The notes under the pieces were generated by a model, which did no database searches, was not told the DNA's origin, and saw only the letters and a list, made by a program, of their open reading frames with translations. A stretch of 64,000 bases of DNA, taken from the NCBI RefSeq assembly GCF_000341225.1, contig NZ_ANAC01000012.1, positions 372,001 to 436,000 of the forward strand. Reading direction: 5' to 3'. The position numbers were made by a program, and so were the translations under genes. The stretch is from Nocardiopsis alba DSM 43377. Its GTDB lineage: Bacteria > Actinomycetota > Actinomycetes > Streptosporangiales > Streptosporangiaceae. Below, piece by piece: positions 9,583 to 18,751 of this stretch (position 1 is the stretch's first letter; each line of letters begins with the position of its first letter).

Positions 9583-9948
9583 CGGCCCGACGACCCCTTC
9601 CCTAGCCTCGTACCGTTCGATCCCTCCCGCGGAAGAAACCCCCTACCTCTTGGCCATCGTGATCACCGGCACGGTTTCGAAGGGCGCTTCGTCCCGGAAC
9701 CCCGCCGCCTGACATCACCGTCGGCGCCGCCTTCTTCCGGTGTCGAAGCCCCTACCGGGTCCCCATAGGGCGTGACACGCCCTCCACCCGGTCGTCCCGC
9801 CTGCCCAGGCCGTGTTCTTCGGATCATCACGCGCTCGCGTCGCCCGGCGGCCGTTCGCCATGGATCGGCCCCGCCGACACCGAACGAGAGCATCCGAAAG
9901 AACACTCCCCAGAGGCGGGTCGGCTTCGAACCCTTCCGAGGAACATCG
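9583..9948. other. Intergenic region, no feature found
   Basis: A 366-base gap before the efflux-pump gene. I see no convincing gene and no strong hairpin. A regulatory role for the pump promoter is likely but no operator stands out. Confidence 0.4.
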
Positions 9949-11466
9949 GTGCATTCGCCGTCTCACGAACACGCCACACCTTCCACACCCGCACGCTTCT
10001 GGGCGGGACTGGCCCTGCTCTGCCTGCCCACGGCGGTACTCGCCCTGGACATGAGCGTCCTGTACCTGACACTGCCGCACATCTCCGCGGCCCTGGGCGC
10101 CGACGCCACCCGGGAACTGTGGATCCTGGACATCTACCCGCTGCTGATCGCGGGCCTGCTCGTACCGATGGGCGCCCTCGGCGACCGCATCGGCCAACGC
10201 CGGCTCCTGCTGTACGGGTCCGCGGCCTTCGCCGCCGTCTCGACCCTCGCCGCGTTCTCACCCAACGCCGACACGCTCATCCTCGCCCGTGCCGCCCTGG
10301 GCGCGGCCGGAGCGCCCCTGATGCCCGCCACCCTCGGGCTGCTCAACGCGATGTTCCCCGACCCGCACCATCGCCGAACCGCGATCGCCGTCTGGAGCAG
10401 CGCCTTCATGACCGGCTTCGCCACCGGACCGCTCATCGGCGGCGCGCTGCTGGAGACGTTCTGGTGGGGATCGGTGTTCCTGCTCGCCGTCCCCGTGATG
10501 GTGCTCGTGGTACTGACCGGCCGCACCCTGCTGCCCGAACACCGCCGTGAGAACCCCGGACGGTTCGACGGTCCGAGCGCGACGCTGTTCTTCGTGGGCC
10601 TGCTGCCCCTGGTCTACGGACTCAAGGACCTCGCCCACCAGGGGGCGAGCCTCGCCGCCGCGGCCTGGATCGCCCTGGGCGCGGCCGCCCTCGTGGCCTT
10701 CGTCCTGCGCCAACGCCGACTCACCGACCCGCTGCTGGACCTTCGCCTGCTGACCGACCGCACCTCGGCCACCGCGCTCGCGCTCCTCCTGCTGGGGCCG
10801 GCGATCATCGGCGGACTCACCCTGTTCGTACCGCAGTACCTGCAATCGACCCAGGGCATGGGCGCACTGCGCGCCGGAGCCATGGTCGCCCCCGCCGCGC
10901 TGGGACTGATCGTGGGCGCCCTGCTCGCGCCGATCGCGGCCCGCCGCATGCCGGCGGGCACGGTCATCGCCGCGGGACTGGCGCTCTCCTGCGCCGGGCT
11001 CGTCATGGTGGCCCACGGGACCACGGCCGGACCCGCCTGGGTGATCGTCGGACTGATCGTGGTCTACCTGGGCAGCGGCCCCTTCGACGCGTTGGGCACC
11101 GACCTGGTCGTGGGAGCCGCCCCCAAGGACGGGGCCGGCTCGGCCGGAGCGGCGAGCGAGACCGCCACCGAACTCGGCACGGGCCTGGGCATCGCCCTGC
11201 TCGGCACCCTGGGCACCGCGATCTACCAGAACCGGGCCGCCCACACCCTGCCCGCCGACCTGCCCGAGGACGTGGCCGTCACGGCCGGCGCATCGCTCTC
11301 AGGGGCCGTGTCCGTCCTGGCCGACCTGGACCGGGCCGAGGCGGACGCCGTCCGAGAGGCCGCCGCGACGGCGTTCGCGGCCGGACTCCAAACGGTCGCC
11401 CTCACCGGAGCCGTCATCGCGGCCCTACTCGCGATCGCCTCCGCACGTCTGCTCCGCCACGTCTGA
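9949..11466 (+). CDS. MFS efflux transporter, DHA2 family (14-helix type)
   Basis: A 505-residue major-facilitator drug:H+ antiporter. Start is GTG 9949, with CGAGGA seven bases upstream. Motif A appears as GALGDRIGQRRLLLYG in the loop after helix 2, and the DHA2 character shows in the length and in FDGPSATLFFVGLLPLVYGLKDL, which matches the SmvA/QacA-like group. It exports cationic or antibiotic compounds in known relatives; the substrate here is unknown. It converges on the DrrAB-like operon across a double terminator. Confidence 0.87.
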   Translation: MHSPSHEHATPSTPARFWAGLALLCLPTAVLALDMSVLYLTLPHISAALGADATRELWILDIYPLLIAGLLVPMGALGDRIGQRRLLLYGSAAFAAVSTLAAFSPNADTLILARAALGAAGAPLMPATLGLLNAMFPDPHHRRTAIAVWSSAFMTGFATGPLIGGALLETFWWGSVFLLAVPVMVLVVLTGRTLLPEHRRENPGRFDGPSATLFFVGLLPLVYGLKDLAHQGASLAAAAWIALGAAALVAFVLRQRRLTDPLLDLRLLTDRTSATALALLLLGPAIIGGLTLFVPQYLQSTQGMGALRAGAMVAPAALGLIVGALLAPIAARRMPAGTVIAAGLALSCAGLVMVAHGTTAGPAWVIVGLIVVYLGSGPFDALGTDLVVGAAPKDGAGSAGAASETATELGTGLGIALLGTLGTAIYQNRAAHTLPADLPEDVAVTAGASLSGAVSVLADLDRAEADAVREAAATAFAAGLQTVALTGAVIAALLAIASARLLRHV

Positions 11467-11471
11467 CCCTC

Positions 11472-11540
11472 GGGGCGGCCGGCCCCGGGCGGCCGCCCCA
11501 CCCCCGGCGGGAGAGCCCCCCGCGGACCTCTCCCGCCGGG
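11472..11540. terminator. Two consecutive terminator hairpins between convergent operons
   Basis: The first hairpin has a 9-bp stem (11472-11480 with 11491-11499). The second has a perfect 13-bp stem (11503-11515 with 11528-11540). Together they separate the DHA2 pump gene from the ABC permease gene reading the other way. Confidence 0.8.
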
Positions 11541-11541
11541 C

Positions 11542-12426
11542 TCAACGGCCCGCCCGCCGATACCGCCACAACGACAACGGCACGAACACCGCCAACAACA
11601 CCACCGGCCACACCACGGCCATCGGTATCGCGTGCTGCGCCACCCACGAATCACCCGACGCGACGCTGTTACCGAACAGCTCCCGACACGCCAGCACCGT
11701 CGCCGACAACGGATTCCACTCCACCACCGGCGCCAACCAGCCCGGCACCATCCGCGCCGGAACGAACGTCTCGGCCACCATCGCCAACGGGAACACCAAC
11801 GAGAAGAACTTCATCGCCGCCTCGGGACCGCGCACCAACAACCCCAGGAAGATCCCGATCCAGGTGAACGCCATCCGCAACAGCAGCAACAACCCCAACC
11901 CCGCCAGCGCCGCCCACGGGCCCAGATGCCAACGCCACCCGATCAACAGCCCCATCACCACCAGGACCGACAGATCCACCAGGGCCGCGACCACATCGGC
12001 CATACCGCGCCCCACCAACAACGCCGACGGCGCCATCGGCAGCGTCCGGAACCGATCCACCACCCCACGCCCCACATCGGTGACCACCGCGATCGTGGTG
12101 TTGCCGATCCCGAACGCCATCGTCAACGCGAACAACCCCGGCATGAGGAAGTCCCGATAGTCGACGGAATCCACCCCCATCGCCGCGCCCATGGCCTCGC
12201 CGAACACGAACCCGAACAACAGCACCGCCATCACCGGGATCATCAACGTGCCGACGATCTCCCCGGGACGACGCACCAGATGCGTCAGATAACGCCGGGC
12301 CACCACCACCGCGTCGGCCACCGCCCAACCCAGACCGACCACGACCTCCCGCGTCCACGAACCGGACCGTTCGACCTCCACGGCCTCCACGACCCGCTCC
12401 GGTGCCCTCCCCTCCAACGTCCTCAC
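11542..12426 (-). CDS. ABC-2 type transporter permease (DrrB-like)
   Basis: A 294-residue permease with about six membrane segments, including TLMIPVMAVLLFGFVFG and ALTMAFGIGNTTIAVVTDV, typical of DrrB/ABC-2 export permeases. It starts with GTG inside the stop of the upstream ATPase gene (GTGA overlap), so the two are translationally coupled. With that ATPase it should form an exporter of a hydrophobic compound such as an antibiotic. Confidence 0.87.
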   Translation of the reverse strand: MRTLEGRAPERVVEAVEVERSGSWTREVVVGLGWAVADAVVVARRYLTHLVRRPGEIVGTLMIPVMAVLLFGFVFGEAMGAAMGVDSVDYRDFLMPGLFALTMAFGIGNTTIAVVTDVGRGVVDRFRTLPMAPSALLVGRGMADVVAALVDLSVLVVMGLLIGWRWHLGPWAALAGLGLLLLLRMAFTWIGIFLGLLVRGPEAAMKFFSLVFPLAMVAETFVPARMVPGWLAPVVEWNPLSATVLACRELFGNSVASGDSWVAQHAIPMAVVWPVVLLAVFVPLSLWRYRRAGR

Positions 12427-13388
12427 GTCCGCTCCCTCCCACCCTCACGGGACCCGGTCAACCCCAGGAAGACGTCGTCCAACGTCGGCCGCCGCAACGC
12501 GATGTCCTCCACCTCCAGACCGGCCTCGTCCAACGCCCGCACCATCCGGGTCAGCGCCGCGCCCCCGCCCTCGAACGCCACGCCCACCCGCAACGCGTCG
12601 ACCTCCACCCGGGCCGGCACGCCCGACACACGTTCCATCACCTCGGCGACCGGCGCCAACCCCTCCACGTCGGCCACCACGACCTCCACCCGACCACCGC
12701 CCACACGGGCCTTCAACCCCTCCGGGTCGCCCTCGGCGATCACCCGACCCGCGTCCAGCACCGAGATCCGATCCGCCAACCGGTCGGCCTCCTCCAGGTA
12801 CTGGGTGGTCAACAGCACCGTGGTACCGCCCGCCACCATCGTCCGCACCGCCGCCCACACCTCGCTACGACTCCGCGGATCCAACCCGGTCGTGGGCTCG
12901 TCCAGGAACAACACCCGAGGGTCGAGCACCATCCCCGCCGCCAGATCCAGACGACGACGCATCCCTCCCGAATAGGTCCGCGCCGGCCGCTCGGCCGCCT
13001 CCACCAGGTCGAAACGCTCCAACAACTCCTGCGCCCGAGCCCGCGCGCGCCGACGCCCCAGGTGGTAGAGCCGGCCGAACATCTCCAGGTTGCGGCGACC
13101 GCTCAACACCTCGTCCACCGCCGCGTACTGGCCCACGAACCCGATCCGCTCGCGCACCCGACGCGGCCGAGCCGCCACGTCGACCCCCGCCACCCACGCC
13201 TCGCCCTCGTCGAAACCGGTCAGGGTCGCCAACACCCGCACCGTGGTCGTCTTACCGGCACCGTTGGGCCCCAACAGCCCGTGCACCGTCCCCGCCTCGA
13301 CCTCCAGATCCACCCCGTCCAAGGCCATGCCGCCACCCCGATAGCCCTTGCGCAACCCCCGCGCCAGGATCGCCGCCCGCCCGCTCAT
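12423..13388 (-). CDS. ABC transporter ATP-binding protein (DrrA-like)
   Basis: A 321-residue ATPase with Walker A (GPNGAGKTT, near residue 38), a Q-loop, signature TYSGGMRRRLDLA, Walker B VLFLDEPTTGLDP and an H-loop TQY. The C-terminal extension with IALRRPTLDDVFLGLTG is the DrrA-type tail that contacts the permease. It overlaps the upstream hydrolase stop by four bases (ATGA) and the downstream permease start by four bases, making a tight three-gene operon. Confidence 0.9.
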   Translation of the reverse strand: MSGRAAILARGLRKGYRGGGMALDGVDLEVEAGTVHGLLGPNGAGKTTTVRVLATLTGFDEGEAWVAGVDVAARPRRVRERIGFVGQYAAVDEVLSGRRNLEMFGRLYHLGRRRARARAQELLERFDLVEAAERPARTYSGGMRRRLDLAAGMVLDPRVLFLDEPTTGLDPRSRSEVWAAVRTMVAGGTTVLLTTQYLEEADRLADRISVLDAGRVIAEGDPEGLKARVGGGRVEVVVADVEGLAPVAEVMERVSGVPARVEVDALRVGVAFEGGGAALTRMVRALDEAGLEVEDIALRRPTLDDVFLGLTGSREGGRERT

Positions 13389-14215
13389 CGGACCACCACC
13401 GACCCCCGACCGCCCACCGGCGCCGGGACCTTCGCGCCGCCCCCGGCCATCGTGACCCGTTCATAACGCCCCACCGCGATCCGCGCGATGTTGCGCACCG
13501 ACTCGCTGCCCCTGCGGTAGTAGGAGCAGTGCCCGTCGATGTCCCCGGTCTCGAACACCCGCGCGCCGAACGACCTGCGCAACGGCGAGGGGCCGTGCCC
13601 CATCGTCCCCACGTGTCCCCGGGGAAAGAACCGGATCCAGTCCCCGGGGCCCAGCCCAGCCCACAGGTTGCCCTCGAAACGCAGATCCTCGCGGGTACGC
13701 ACCCCCATCCCGGGACTGCCCAACGCCACACAGTCCGCCACCCGGGCCCGCGCCAACGCCAGACCGCACACCACCGTGCCGTAGCTGTGCCCCACCAACG
13801 TCACCCTCGCCGACGAGGGCAGGAAACGCGTCAACCGCGCCAGGTCCTCGGCGCCCCGCAGCGCCGGACCGCGCATCACCGCCTCACCGAACCCACGAGG
13901 GGTCCGATAACCCACCCACACCACCACCGCCACACGCTCCCCCGGAGCCTGCCTGCGCATCTCCTCCAACAGGATCGCCGCGTTGGCACGAGGACGGGTC
14001 GAACGCCTCTGGTCGAAGTAGTTGGCCAGATAGTTGTCGTTGCCCGGCACCACCACCGCCACGTGGTCGGCCTCGGCGGCGTCACCGAGCTCCTCCACGA
14101 TCCGGCCCGCGCCCCGCTCGTCATAGGCCAGTACGCGCACACCGAGTCGCACGTCGCGCCCATAACGCAAAGGGCCCTCGTAGCGGGAAGGGGAAGGGGG
14201 GCTCGCCACGATCAT
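13385..14215 (-). CDS. Alpha/beta hydrolase, DUF1023 type
   Basis: A 276-residue protein from ATG 14215 (AGGAGA upstream). It carries the nucleophile elbow GHSYGTVV and a preceding VVPGNDNYLANYFDQ block that typify the actinobacterial DUF1023 alpha/beta-hydrolase group. The late histidine is in DIDGHCSYY. It is the first gene of an operon with the DrrAB-like exporter, overlapping the ATPase gene by four bases, so it may process or detoxify the exported compound; that is inference. Confidence 0.8.
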   Translation of the reverse strand: MIVASPPSPSRYEGPLRYGRDVRLGVRVLAYDERGAGRIVEELGDAAEADHVAVVVPGNDNYLANYFDQRRSTRPRANAAILLEEMRRQAPGERVAVVVWVGYRTPRGFGEAVMRGPALRGAEDLARLTRFLPSSARVTLVGHSYGTVVCGLALARARVADCVALGSPGMGVRTREDLRFEGNLWAGLGPGDWIRFFPRGHVGTMGHGPSPLRRSFGARVFETGDIDGHCSYYRRGSESVRNIARIAVGRYERVTMAGGGAKVPAPVGGRGSVVVR

Positions 14216-14566
14216 GACTCTCCTCGACGGCACCGGGACAACGGGCTGATCCGACCCTTCAACGCTAGGATCGCCGCCCCGCGCGGACGATGACGCAGAC
14301 ACCCGGATCCCGCTCCACCACGGCCCACCCGCTCCGGTGGTGCTCGCACTACCGTGCCCTCGCCGCAGGGCCGCGAACAGCGCCGATACCACCGCCCGAG
14401 GAGCCCGTTCGCGACGCGTCCCCCACCCACCGCCTCATAACGAAACGATCACGCGTATGGAATAGTCGAAGGTCGGAGGGGGTCTCCTCCGATCCGGCCC
14501 GGCCGCGGGCCGCCTCGACGGTTCCGATCCCGGGACGGGATCGGAAGGGACAAAGGAGTGTCGACC
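14216..14566. other. Divergent promoter region, no gene seen
   Basis: A 351-base gap between the hydrolase/DrrAB operon and the SDR gene. It contains a lower-GC patch near 14439-14466 that could hold a promoter, and a CGATCCCGGGACGGGATCG inverted repeat just ahead of the SDR ribosome site (around 14525-14543). Confidence 0.4.
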
Positions 14567-15331
14567 ATGACCGACCGGCTCTTGGACTTCACCGACAAGG
14601 TCGTCCTCGTCACCGGTGGTGCCACCGGCATCGGACGGGCGACCGCGCGGGCCTTCGCCCGACAGGGCGCCAAGGTCGTCATCGGAGACGTCGACCCGCA
14701 CGCGGCCGAGACCGTCGCGCTCATCGAACGCGACGGCGGATCGGCCACCTTCGTACGCACCGACGTCACCCGCTCCGACGAGGTCGAGAACCTCGTGAAC
14801 ACCGCCGCCACGACCTACGGCGGACTCGACGTGGCCTTCAACAACGCCGGCGTCCTACCGCCCACCGGAGCCCTGCTCGACCAGACCGAGCAGGACTGGG
14901 ACCGCACCATCGCCGTCGACCTCAAGGGCGTCTTCCTCTCCCTCAAACACGAGATCGCCTACATGGTCGACCACGGCGGCGGATCCATCGTCAACACCGC
15001 CTCGGTCGCCGGACTGATCGCCGACCCCGGAATGGCGCCCTACGTCGCCGCCAAACACGGCGTGGTCGGCCTGACCCGCGCCGCGGCCATCGACTACGCC
15101 GAATCCGGGATCCGGGTCAACGCGGTCGCACCCGGCCTGGTCGCCACCGGAATGACCAAGGGCTGGCTGGACGACCCGATCATGGCGGCCGAAGTCCTGG
15201 CCGGCTCTCGTATGGGAAGGGCCGCCCAACCCGAGGAGATCGCCGGCATGGTCCTCTACCTCGCCTCGCCCCTGGCCTCGTTCGCCACCGGCGGCGTCCA
15301 CACCGTCGACGGCGGCCAGACCGCCCACTGA
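14567..15331 (+). CDS. Classical short-chain dehydrogenase/reductase
   Basis: A 254-residue SDR. The cofactor motif TGGATGIG is at residues 15-22, NNAG near 92-95, and the catalytic triad Ser146, Tyr159, Lys163 (YVAAK) is intact. Asp41 after the second strand favours NAD+ over NADP+. The ATG at 14567 is preferred to an in-frame GTG nine bases earlier because that GTG overlaps the AAAGGAG ribosome site. The C-terminal VDGGQTAH is typical. The substrate is unknown. Confidence 0.87.
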   Translation: MTDRLLDFTDKVVLVTGGATGIGRATARAFARQGAKVVIGDVDPHAAETVALIERDGGSATFVRTDVTRSDEVENLVNTAATTYGGLDVAFNNAGVLPPTGALLDQTEQDWDRTIAVDLKGVFLSLKHEIAYMVDHGGGSIVNTASVAGLIADPGMAPYVAAKHGVVGLTRAAAIDYAESGIRVNAVAPGLVATGMTKGWLDDPIMAAEVLAGSRMGRAAQPEEIAGMVLYLASPLASFATGGVHTVDGGQTAH

Positions 15332-15333
15332 CA

Positions 15334-15376
15334 CGACGGGCCGCCCTCCGGTCTCCCGTGGGAGGGCGGCCCGTCG
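15334..15376. terminator. Terminator hairpin between SDR and MOSC genes
   Basis: Arms of 16 bp (15334-15349 and 15361-15376) form a perfect stem with an 11-base loop between two convergent genes. Confidence 0.82.
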
Positions 15377-15382
15377 CGGTCC

Positions 15383-15922
15383 TCAGACCCGTTCGAGCCG
15401 GACGTGCTCACCCGCGGGAAAACACACCCCCACCGGCGTCCCCGGTTCGACCTCGCCCTCGGTGAGCACCACGCCCATCACCCCGGCCTTGCGCACCAGC
15501 TCGCCCCGCTCGTCCCGGTACACCATCCGCTTGAGCAGGCCGGGCGAGAACCCGTCGATCTGCGCGCACGGGTTGCGCAACCCGGTGATCTCCACCCGGG
15601 CCCGCCCCAACTCCAGGACGGTGCCCCGCCCCAACGCGAGCAGATCCACCCCGCGAGTGGTGATGTTCTCGCCCATCTGCCCCGGCTTCACCACGAACCC
15701 CGCCTCGGCGACCTCGTCGAACAACTCCTCGTGGATCAGATGGACCTGACGCAGATTGGGCTGAGAGGGGTCCGCGGCCACACGGGAACGGTGCTTGACC
15801 GTCCTGCCCATGTGGGCGTCCCCCTCCACCCCCAGACCGGCCAACAACCGGATCCGCGCCCGGTTGACCTTGCCGAACCTGTGCGTGGGACTGCTACTGA
15901 CCGCCGTGACGACAGGGCCCAT
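15383..15922 (-). CDS. MOSC domain-containing protein
   Basis: A 179-residue MOSC protein (molybdenum-cofactor sulfurase C-terminal fold), started at ATG 15922 because AAGGAGG lies just upstream. The conserved cysteine that carries or transfers sulfur is in GLRNPCAQIDGF, and GQMGENITTRGVDLL is the usual MOSC signature. Stand-alone proteins of this type (YiiM/YuaD-like) reduce N-hydroxylated compounds or carry sulfur. Confidence 0.85.
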   Translation of the reverse strand: MGPVVTAVSSSPTHRFGKVNRARIRLLAGLGVEGDAHMGRTVKHRSRVAADPSQPNLRQVHLIHEELFDEVAEAGFVVKPGQMGENITTRGVDLLALGRGTVLELGRARVEITGLRNPCAQIDGFSPGLLKRMVYRDERGELVRKAGVMGVVLTEGEVEPGTPVGVCFPAGEHVRLERV

Positions 15923-16055
15923 GCCCTCGACCTCCTTGGGGGGTGGTGGAGCCCTCAGCGTAGAGCCCCCGCTCACCCTCGAGGACGAGACCCTACGGCT
16001 TCGACGCCGCCACGCCCGACCGAGAGAACCCCTTCGGCCGACCCCCGGAGTGGGG

Positions 16056-16220
16056 TCAGGCCTTCAGGGCCTGGGAGATGAGGGCGTCGGCGGCCGCGCG
16101 CCCATGACGGCCGTAGTCCACGCGGTTCAGGATCATGGCGCGACCGGCCGCCCCGTCGGCCAGGGTGACCAGCTGTTCGGCGAGCTCCCCGGCCGGATCC
16201 TTCACCACCCGGGAGGGCCT
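16056..16220 (-). pseudogene. Chimeric gene relic: TetR C-terminal tail
   Basis: On the minus strand a 50-odd-residue open stretch reads VVKDPAGELAEQLVTLADG and continues to GRAAADALISQALKA before a stop. This is the usual final helix of a TetR-family regulator, with no HTH part ahead of it. Its first residues (SGRPSRVVKD) match the end of the FAD monooxygenase encoded at 16952-18160 (SGKPSRVVKD). The fragment therefore looks like a junction left by recombination. On the plus strand the same interval continues into an unassigned tail, GLPETIARYEERTAFSAPR (about 16212-16356). Confidence 0.55.
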
Positions 16221-16231
16221 GCCCGAGACCA
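16191..16231 (+). repeat. Direct repeat copy 1 (about 41 bp) flanking glyoxalase gene
   Basis: This stretch matches 16971-17011 with only three differences, in the same orientation, and the two copies flank the glyoxalase-like gene. The second copy is the authentic C-terminal coding end of the FAD monooxygenase. Confidence 0.7.
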
Positions 16232-16401
16232 TCGCCCGCTACGAGGAGCGGACCGCCTTCTCCGCGCCCCGGGTGCCCTACAACCCGCTCCAGCGCGACA
16301 TCGAACGCGCGCCGCCGGACACGACCCCGGCCCGCGAGGTGAGACCGCTTCGGTAGGCCGGCCGCCCAAGGACGGGGCACCGGAACACACGGGCGGACTA
16401 T

Positions 16402-16932
16402 ATGACCGAACACGTCGACGAGGTCGAGCGGGCCGCCCGTCTCCTACAGGAGAACCTGGGCCGTTCGGGTACGCACATCACCCACGAACGGGCCCTGGAG
16501 ACGGCGGCCCGAATGCTCGGCCACCATGACAGCGACACCGACACCGCCCTCGACGTCCTCTCGAAACCCCGGATGCGCGGTGCCGTACCCATCCTGCGGA
16601 TCCACGACGAGGAGGCGGCACGCGAGTTCTACGTCGACCATCTCGGATGCTCCATCGAGTGGGAACACCGTTTCGCGCCGGGAATGCCGCTGTACGCGCG
16701 TCTGCGACGCGATGAACTCGTCATCGACCTGTCAGGCCACGAGGGCGACGGCACCCCGGGATCCGTCCTGTGGGTCGAGGTCGGCGACGTCCACCGACTC
16801 CATGAGGAACTGTCGCGAAGCTCCCACCCGCGGACACCACCGGAGATCGACCTCGAAGCGCCCGGCGGGCCGACGATGACGATCGTCGACCCGTTCGCCA
16901 ACGTGATCCGATTCTGCCGACCCGAGGAGTGA
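16402..16932 (+). CDS. Glyoxalase/bleomycin-resistance superfamily protein with N-terminal helical domain
   Basis: A 176-residue protein. The first 50 residues (ERAARLLQENLGRSGTHITHERALETAARML) form a helical leader seen in a subgroup of glyoxalase-superfamily proteins; the rest is one VOC domain starting AVPILRIHDEEAAREFYVD and ending TIVDPFANVIRFCRP. Metal-ligand candidates are an early histidine or acid and the final Asp/Asn pair. Relatives bind bleomycin-type drugs or act as small dioxygenases. The ribosome site before ATG 16402 is weak. It is bracketed by a 41-bp direct repeat. Confidence 0.75.
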   Translation: MTEHVDEVERAARLLQENLGRSGTHITHERALETAARMLGHHDSDTDTALDVLSKPRMRGAVPILRIHDEEAAREFYVDHLGCSIEWEHRFAPGMPLYARLRRDELVIDLSGHEGDGTPGSVLWVEVGDVHRLHEELSRSSHPRTPPEIDLEAPGGPTMTIVDPFANVIRFCRPEE

Positions 16933-16951
16933 ACCCGCGCCCCGCGCCCCT

Positions 16952-18160
16952 TCAGCCCGGCGCGACCTCCTCGGCCAGATCCTTCACCACCCGGGAGGGC
17001 TTGCCCGACACCGAGGAGGCCACGAACCGCTCCATTCCCGGCAGAGCGGACAGCCGCAGCACCGCGCGCCGGATCCGCAGCCGGGCCGGACTCTGAGGCA
17101 GGAACCAGGAGGCACCGGTGAGCGCGGCCCGTCGACGCTCCTCCACCACCGGACGCCAACGCCGCTCATAACGCGCCGACGCCTCCTGGACCGAACCTCC
17201 CCGGGCCAGCTCCTCGGCCAGCACGAACGCGCCGCCCACCCCGAGCGAGGCACCCTGCCCGGCCAGCAACGACACCGCCTGGCAGGCGTCCCCCACCAGG
17301 ACCACCCGCCCCCGGCTCCACCGATCCACCACCGCCTGGGCGACGTGATCGTAGTAGACCTCCTCCGGGGCGGGGCAGCGCTCCAAAGCTCCGGGCACCA
17401 CCCAGCCCAGACCCGAGAGCGCCCCACGCAGAGCCGCCCGGGCATCCTCGGGCAAGGTGGTCTCCAGGGTCCGGTGCACGGTGAAGGCCGCCACCCGCTC
17501 CCCCGCCAAGGGGTAGAGCCCCATCTGCGCGCCCAGACTGTCGGTGAGCACGAACCGCCCTCGCAGCGCGGCGTGGATCTCGGCGTCGTCGAAGGCGAAA
17601 GCACCGGTGTGAAAGCCCAGATGGCGCAGGTAGCGCTCCTCGGAACCCCACAACAGACGCCGCACCGTGGAGTGGATACCGTCGGCCCCCACCAGCAGAT
17701 CGGCCTCCAACACCCGACCATCGGCCAGACGTGTGCGCACCCCCTCACCGTGGTCGTCGATCTCGACCGGACGGGCGCCGTAGAGGACCTCCACGCTCTC
17801 GGGCAGCGCCTTGCGCAACAGCTCCTCCAGGTCGGGGCGCATGATGGAGACCACCTCCCCGCCCACCGAACGGGCGAACCCGGTGAAGGAGATCGCCGCT
17901 CTCCTTCGACCACGCTCGTCCACGAGCTCCATCTCGTCGAAGTCGTGGCCGCGGTCGCGCAGTTCGGACAGCAGTCCCATCGCGCGCATGGCGTCATAGC
18001 CCGGCCCGAAGAAGTCGATCATGTAGCCCTGGGGTCTGGGCGCCGGGGCGCGTTCGAGCACCCGGACCCGCGTGCCGTGGTGGGCCAGGCGGTGGGCCAG
18101 CGCCAGTCCGGCGATCCCGGCCCCCACCACGAGGACGTCACGTCGTCGTCGGTCGTTCAT
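16952..18160 (-). CDS. FAD-dependent monooxygenase (PHBH/aromatic hydroxylase fold)
   Basis: A 402-residue class A flavoprotein monooxygenase from ATG 18160 (AGAGGAGAAG upstream). It has the dinucleotide motif GAGIAGL (residues 13-19), the DG motif LLVGADGIHSTVR and the GD motif VLVGDACQAVSLLAGQGASLG. Family members hydroxylate aromatic compounds or drugs (TetX-like, PgaE-like) with NAD(P)H and O2. Its start overlaps the end of the upstream TetR gene by four bases, so it is in that repressor's operon and probably acts on the ligand that releases the repressor. Confidence 0.88.
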   Translation of the reverse strand: MNDRRRRDVLVVGAGIAGLALAHRLAHHGTRVRVLERAPAPRPQGYMIDFFGPGYDAMRAMGLLSELRDRGHDFDEMELVDERGRRRAAISFTGFARSVGGEVVSIMRPDLEELLRKALPESVEVLYGARPVEIDDHGEGVRTRLADGRVLEADLLVGADGIHSTVRRLLWGSEERYLRHLGFHTGAFAFDDAEIHAALRGRFVLTDSLGAQMGLYPLAGERVAAFTVHRTLETTLPEDARAALRGALSGLGWVVPGALERCPAPEEVYYDHVAQAVVDRWSRGRVVLVGDACQAVSLLAGQGASLGVGGAFVLAEELARGGSVQEASARYERRWRPVVEERRRAALTGASWFLPQSPARLRIRRAVLRLSALPGMERFVASSVSGKPSRVVKDLAEEVAPG

Positions 18161-18732
18161 CGTCGCTCTTCTCCTCTGTCCTGTTCGGGGATCAATCGGT
18201 CCAGGACCGGGGCCAGAGATCGGCGGGTCGCCTCCGGATCCAAGGGCCGGTGGAGCATGAGCCCGTCGACCGTGGCGGCCAACACCCGCGCGGTGGCCTC
18301 GGGTTCGGGCACCCCGCTCCGCTCCAGCCATCGGGCGGTCCGTTCCCGAAAGTCCGCCAGCAGCCGGGCGAGCCCCTCCCGGAGACCGGCGTCGCGACCG
18401 GCCGCCAGATAGGCCTCCAGGAACAGCCGCGAGGTGGGGTCGTCGCCGGGGTAGCCCTCCAGTTCGAGGAGCATCGCCTCCACCCCCTGACGTGGGGTGG
18501 TCTGCTCCATGAGCGCGGCGGCCCGGTCCACCATGGCGCGAACGGTGGCCAGGGCCGCCTCCTCGAGCAGGGCGTTCAGCGAGGAGAAGTGGTAGTGGAC
18601 CAGCCCCGGGGTCAGCTCGGCGCGTTCGGCCAGGGCCCGGGTGCTCACCGCGGACCAGCCCCGTTCCCCGATGAGTTCGGTGGCGGCCGCCAACAGGCGT
18701 TGTCGGACCTGTTCGCCGCGGGGTGAGGACAT
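18157..18732 (-). CDS. TetR-family transcriptional regulator
   Basis: A 191-residue regulator from ATG 18732 (GGAGG upstream). The N-terminal HTH is residues 9-55 (LLAAATELIGERGWSAVSTRALAERAELTPGLVHYHF). The C-terminal ligand domain is of normal length. It is co-transcribed with the FAD monooxygenase and lies just downstream of a palindromic operator, so it most likely represses its own operon until a substrate of the enzyme binds. Confidence 0.87.
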   Translation of the reverse strand: MSSPRGEQVRQRLLAAATELIGERGWSAVSTRALAERAELTPGLVHYHFSSLNALLEEAALATVRAMVDRAAALMEQTTPRQGVEAMLLELEGYPGDDPTSRLFLEAYLAAGRDAGLREGLARLLADFRERTARWLERSGVPEPEATARVLAATVDGLMLHRPLDPEATRRSLAPVLDRLIPEQDRGEERR

Positions 18733-18751
18733 GAGGTCGCCTCCAGAGAAT

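Noticed and set aside
9715..10261. Minus-strand open frames upstream of and over the DHA2 pump start
   Set aside because: They are Arg/Gly/Ser-rich antisense frames that overlap the pump gene, with no domain.
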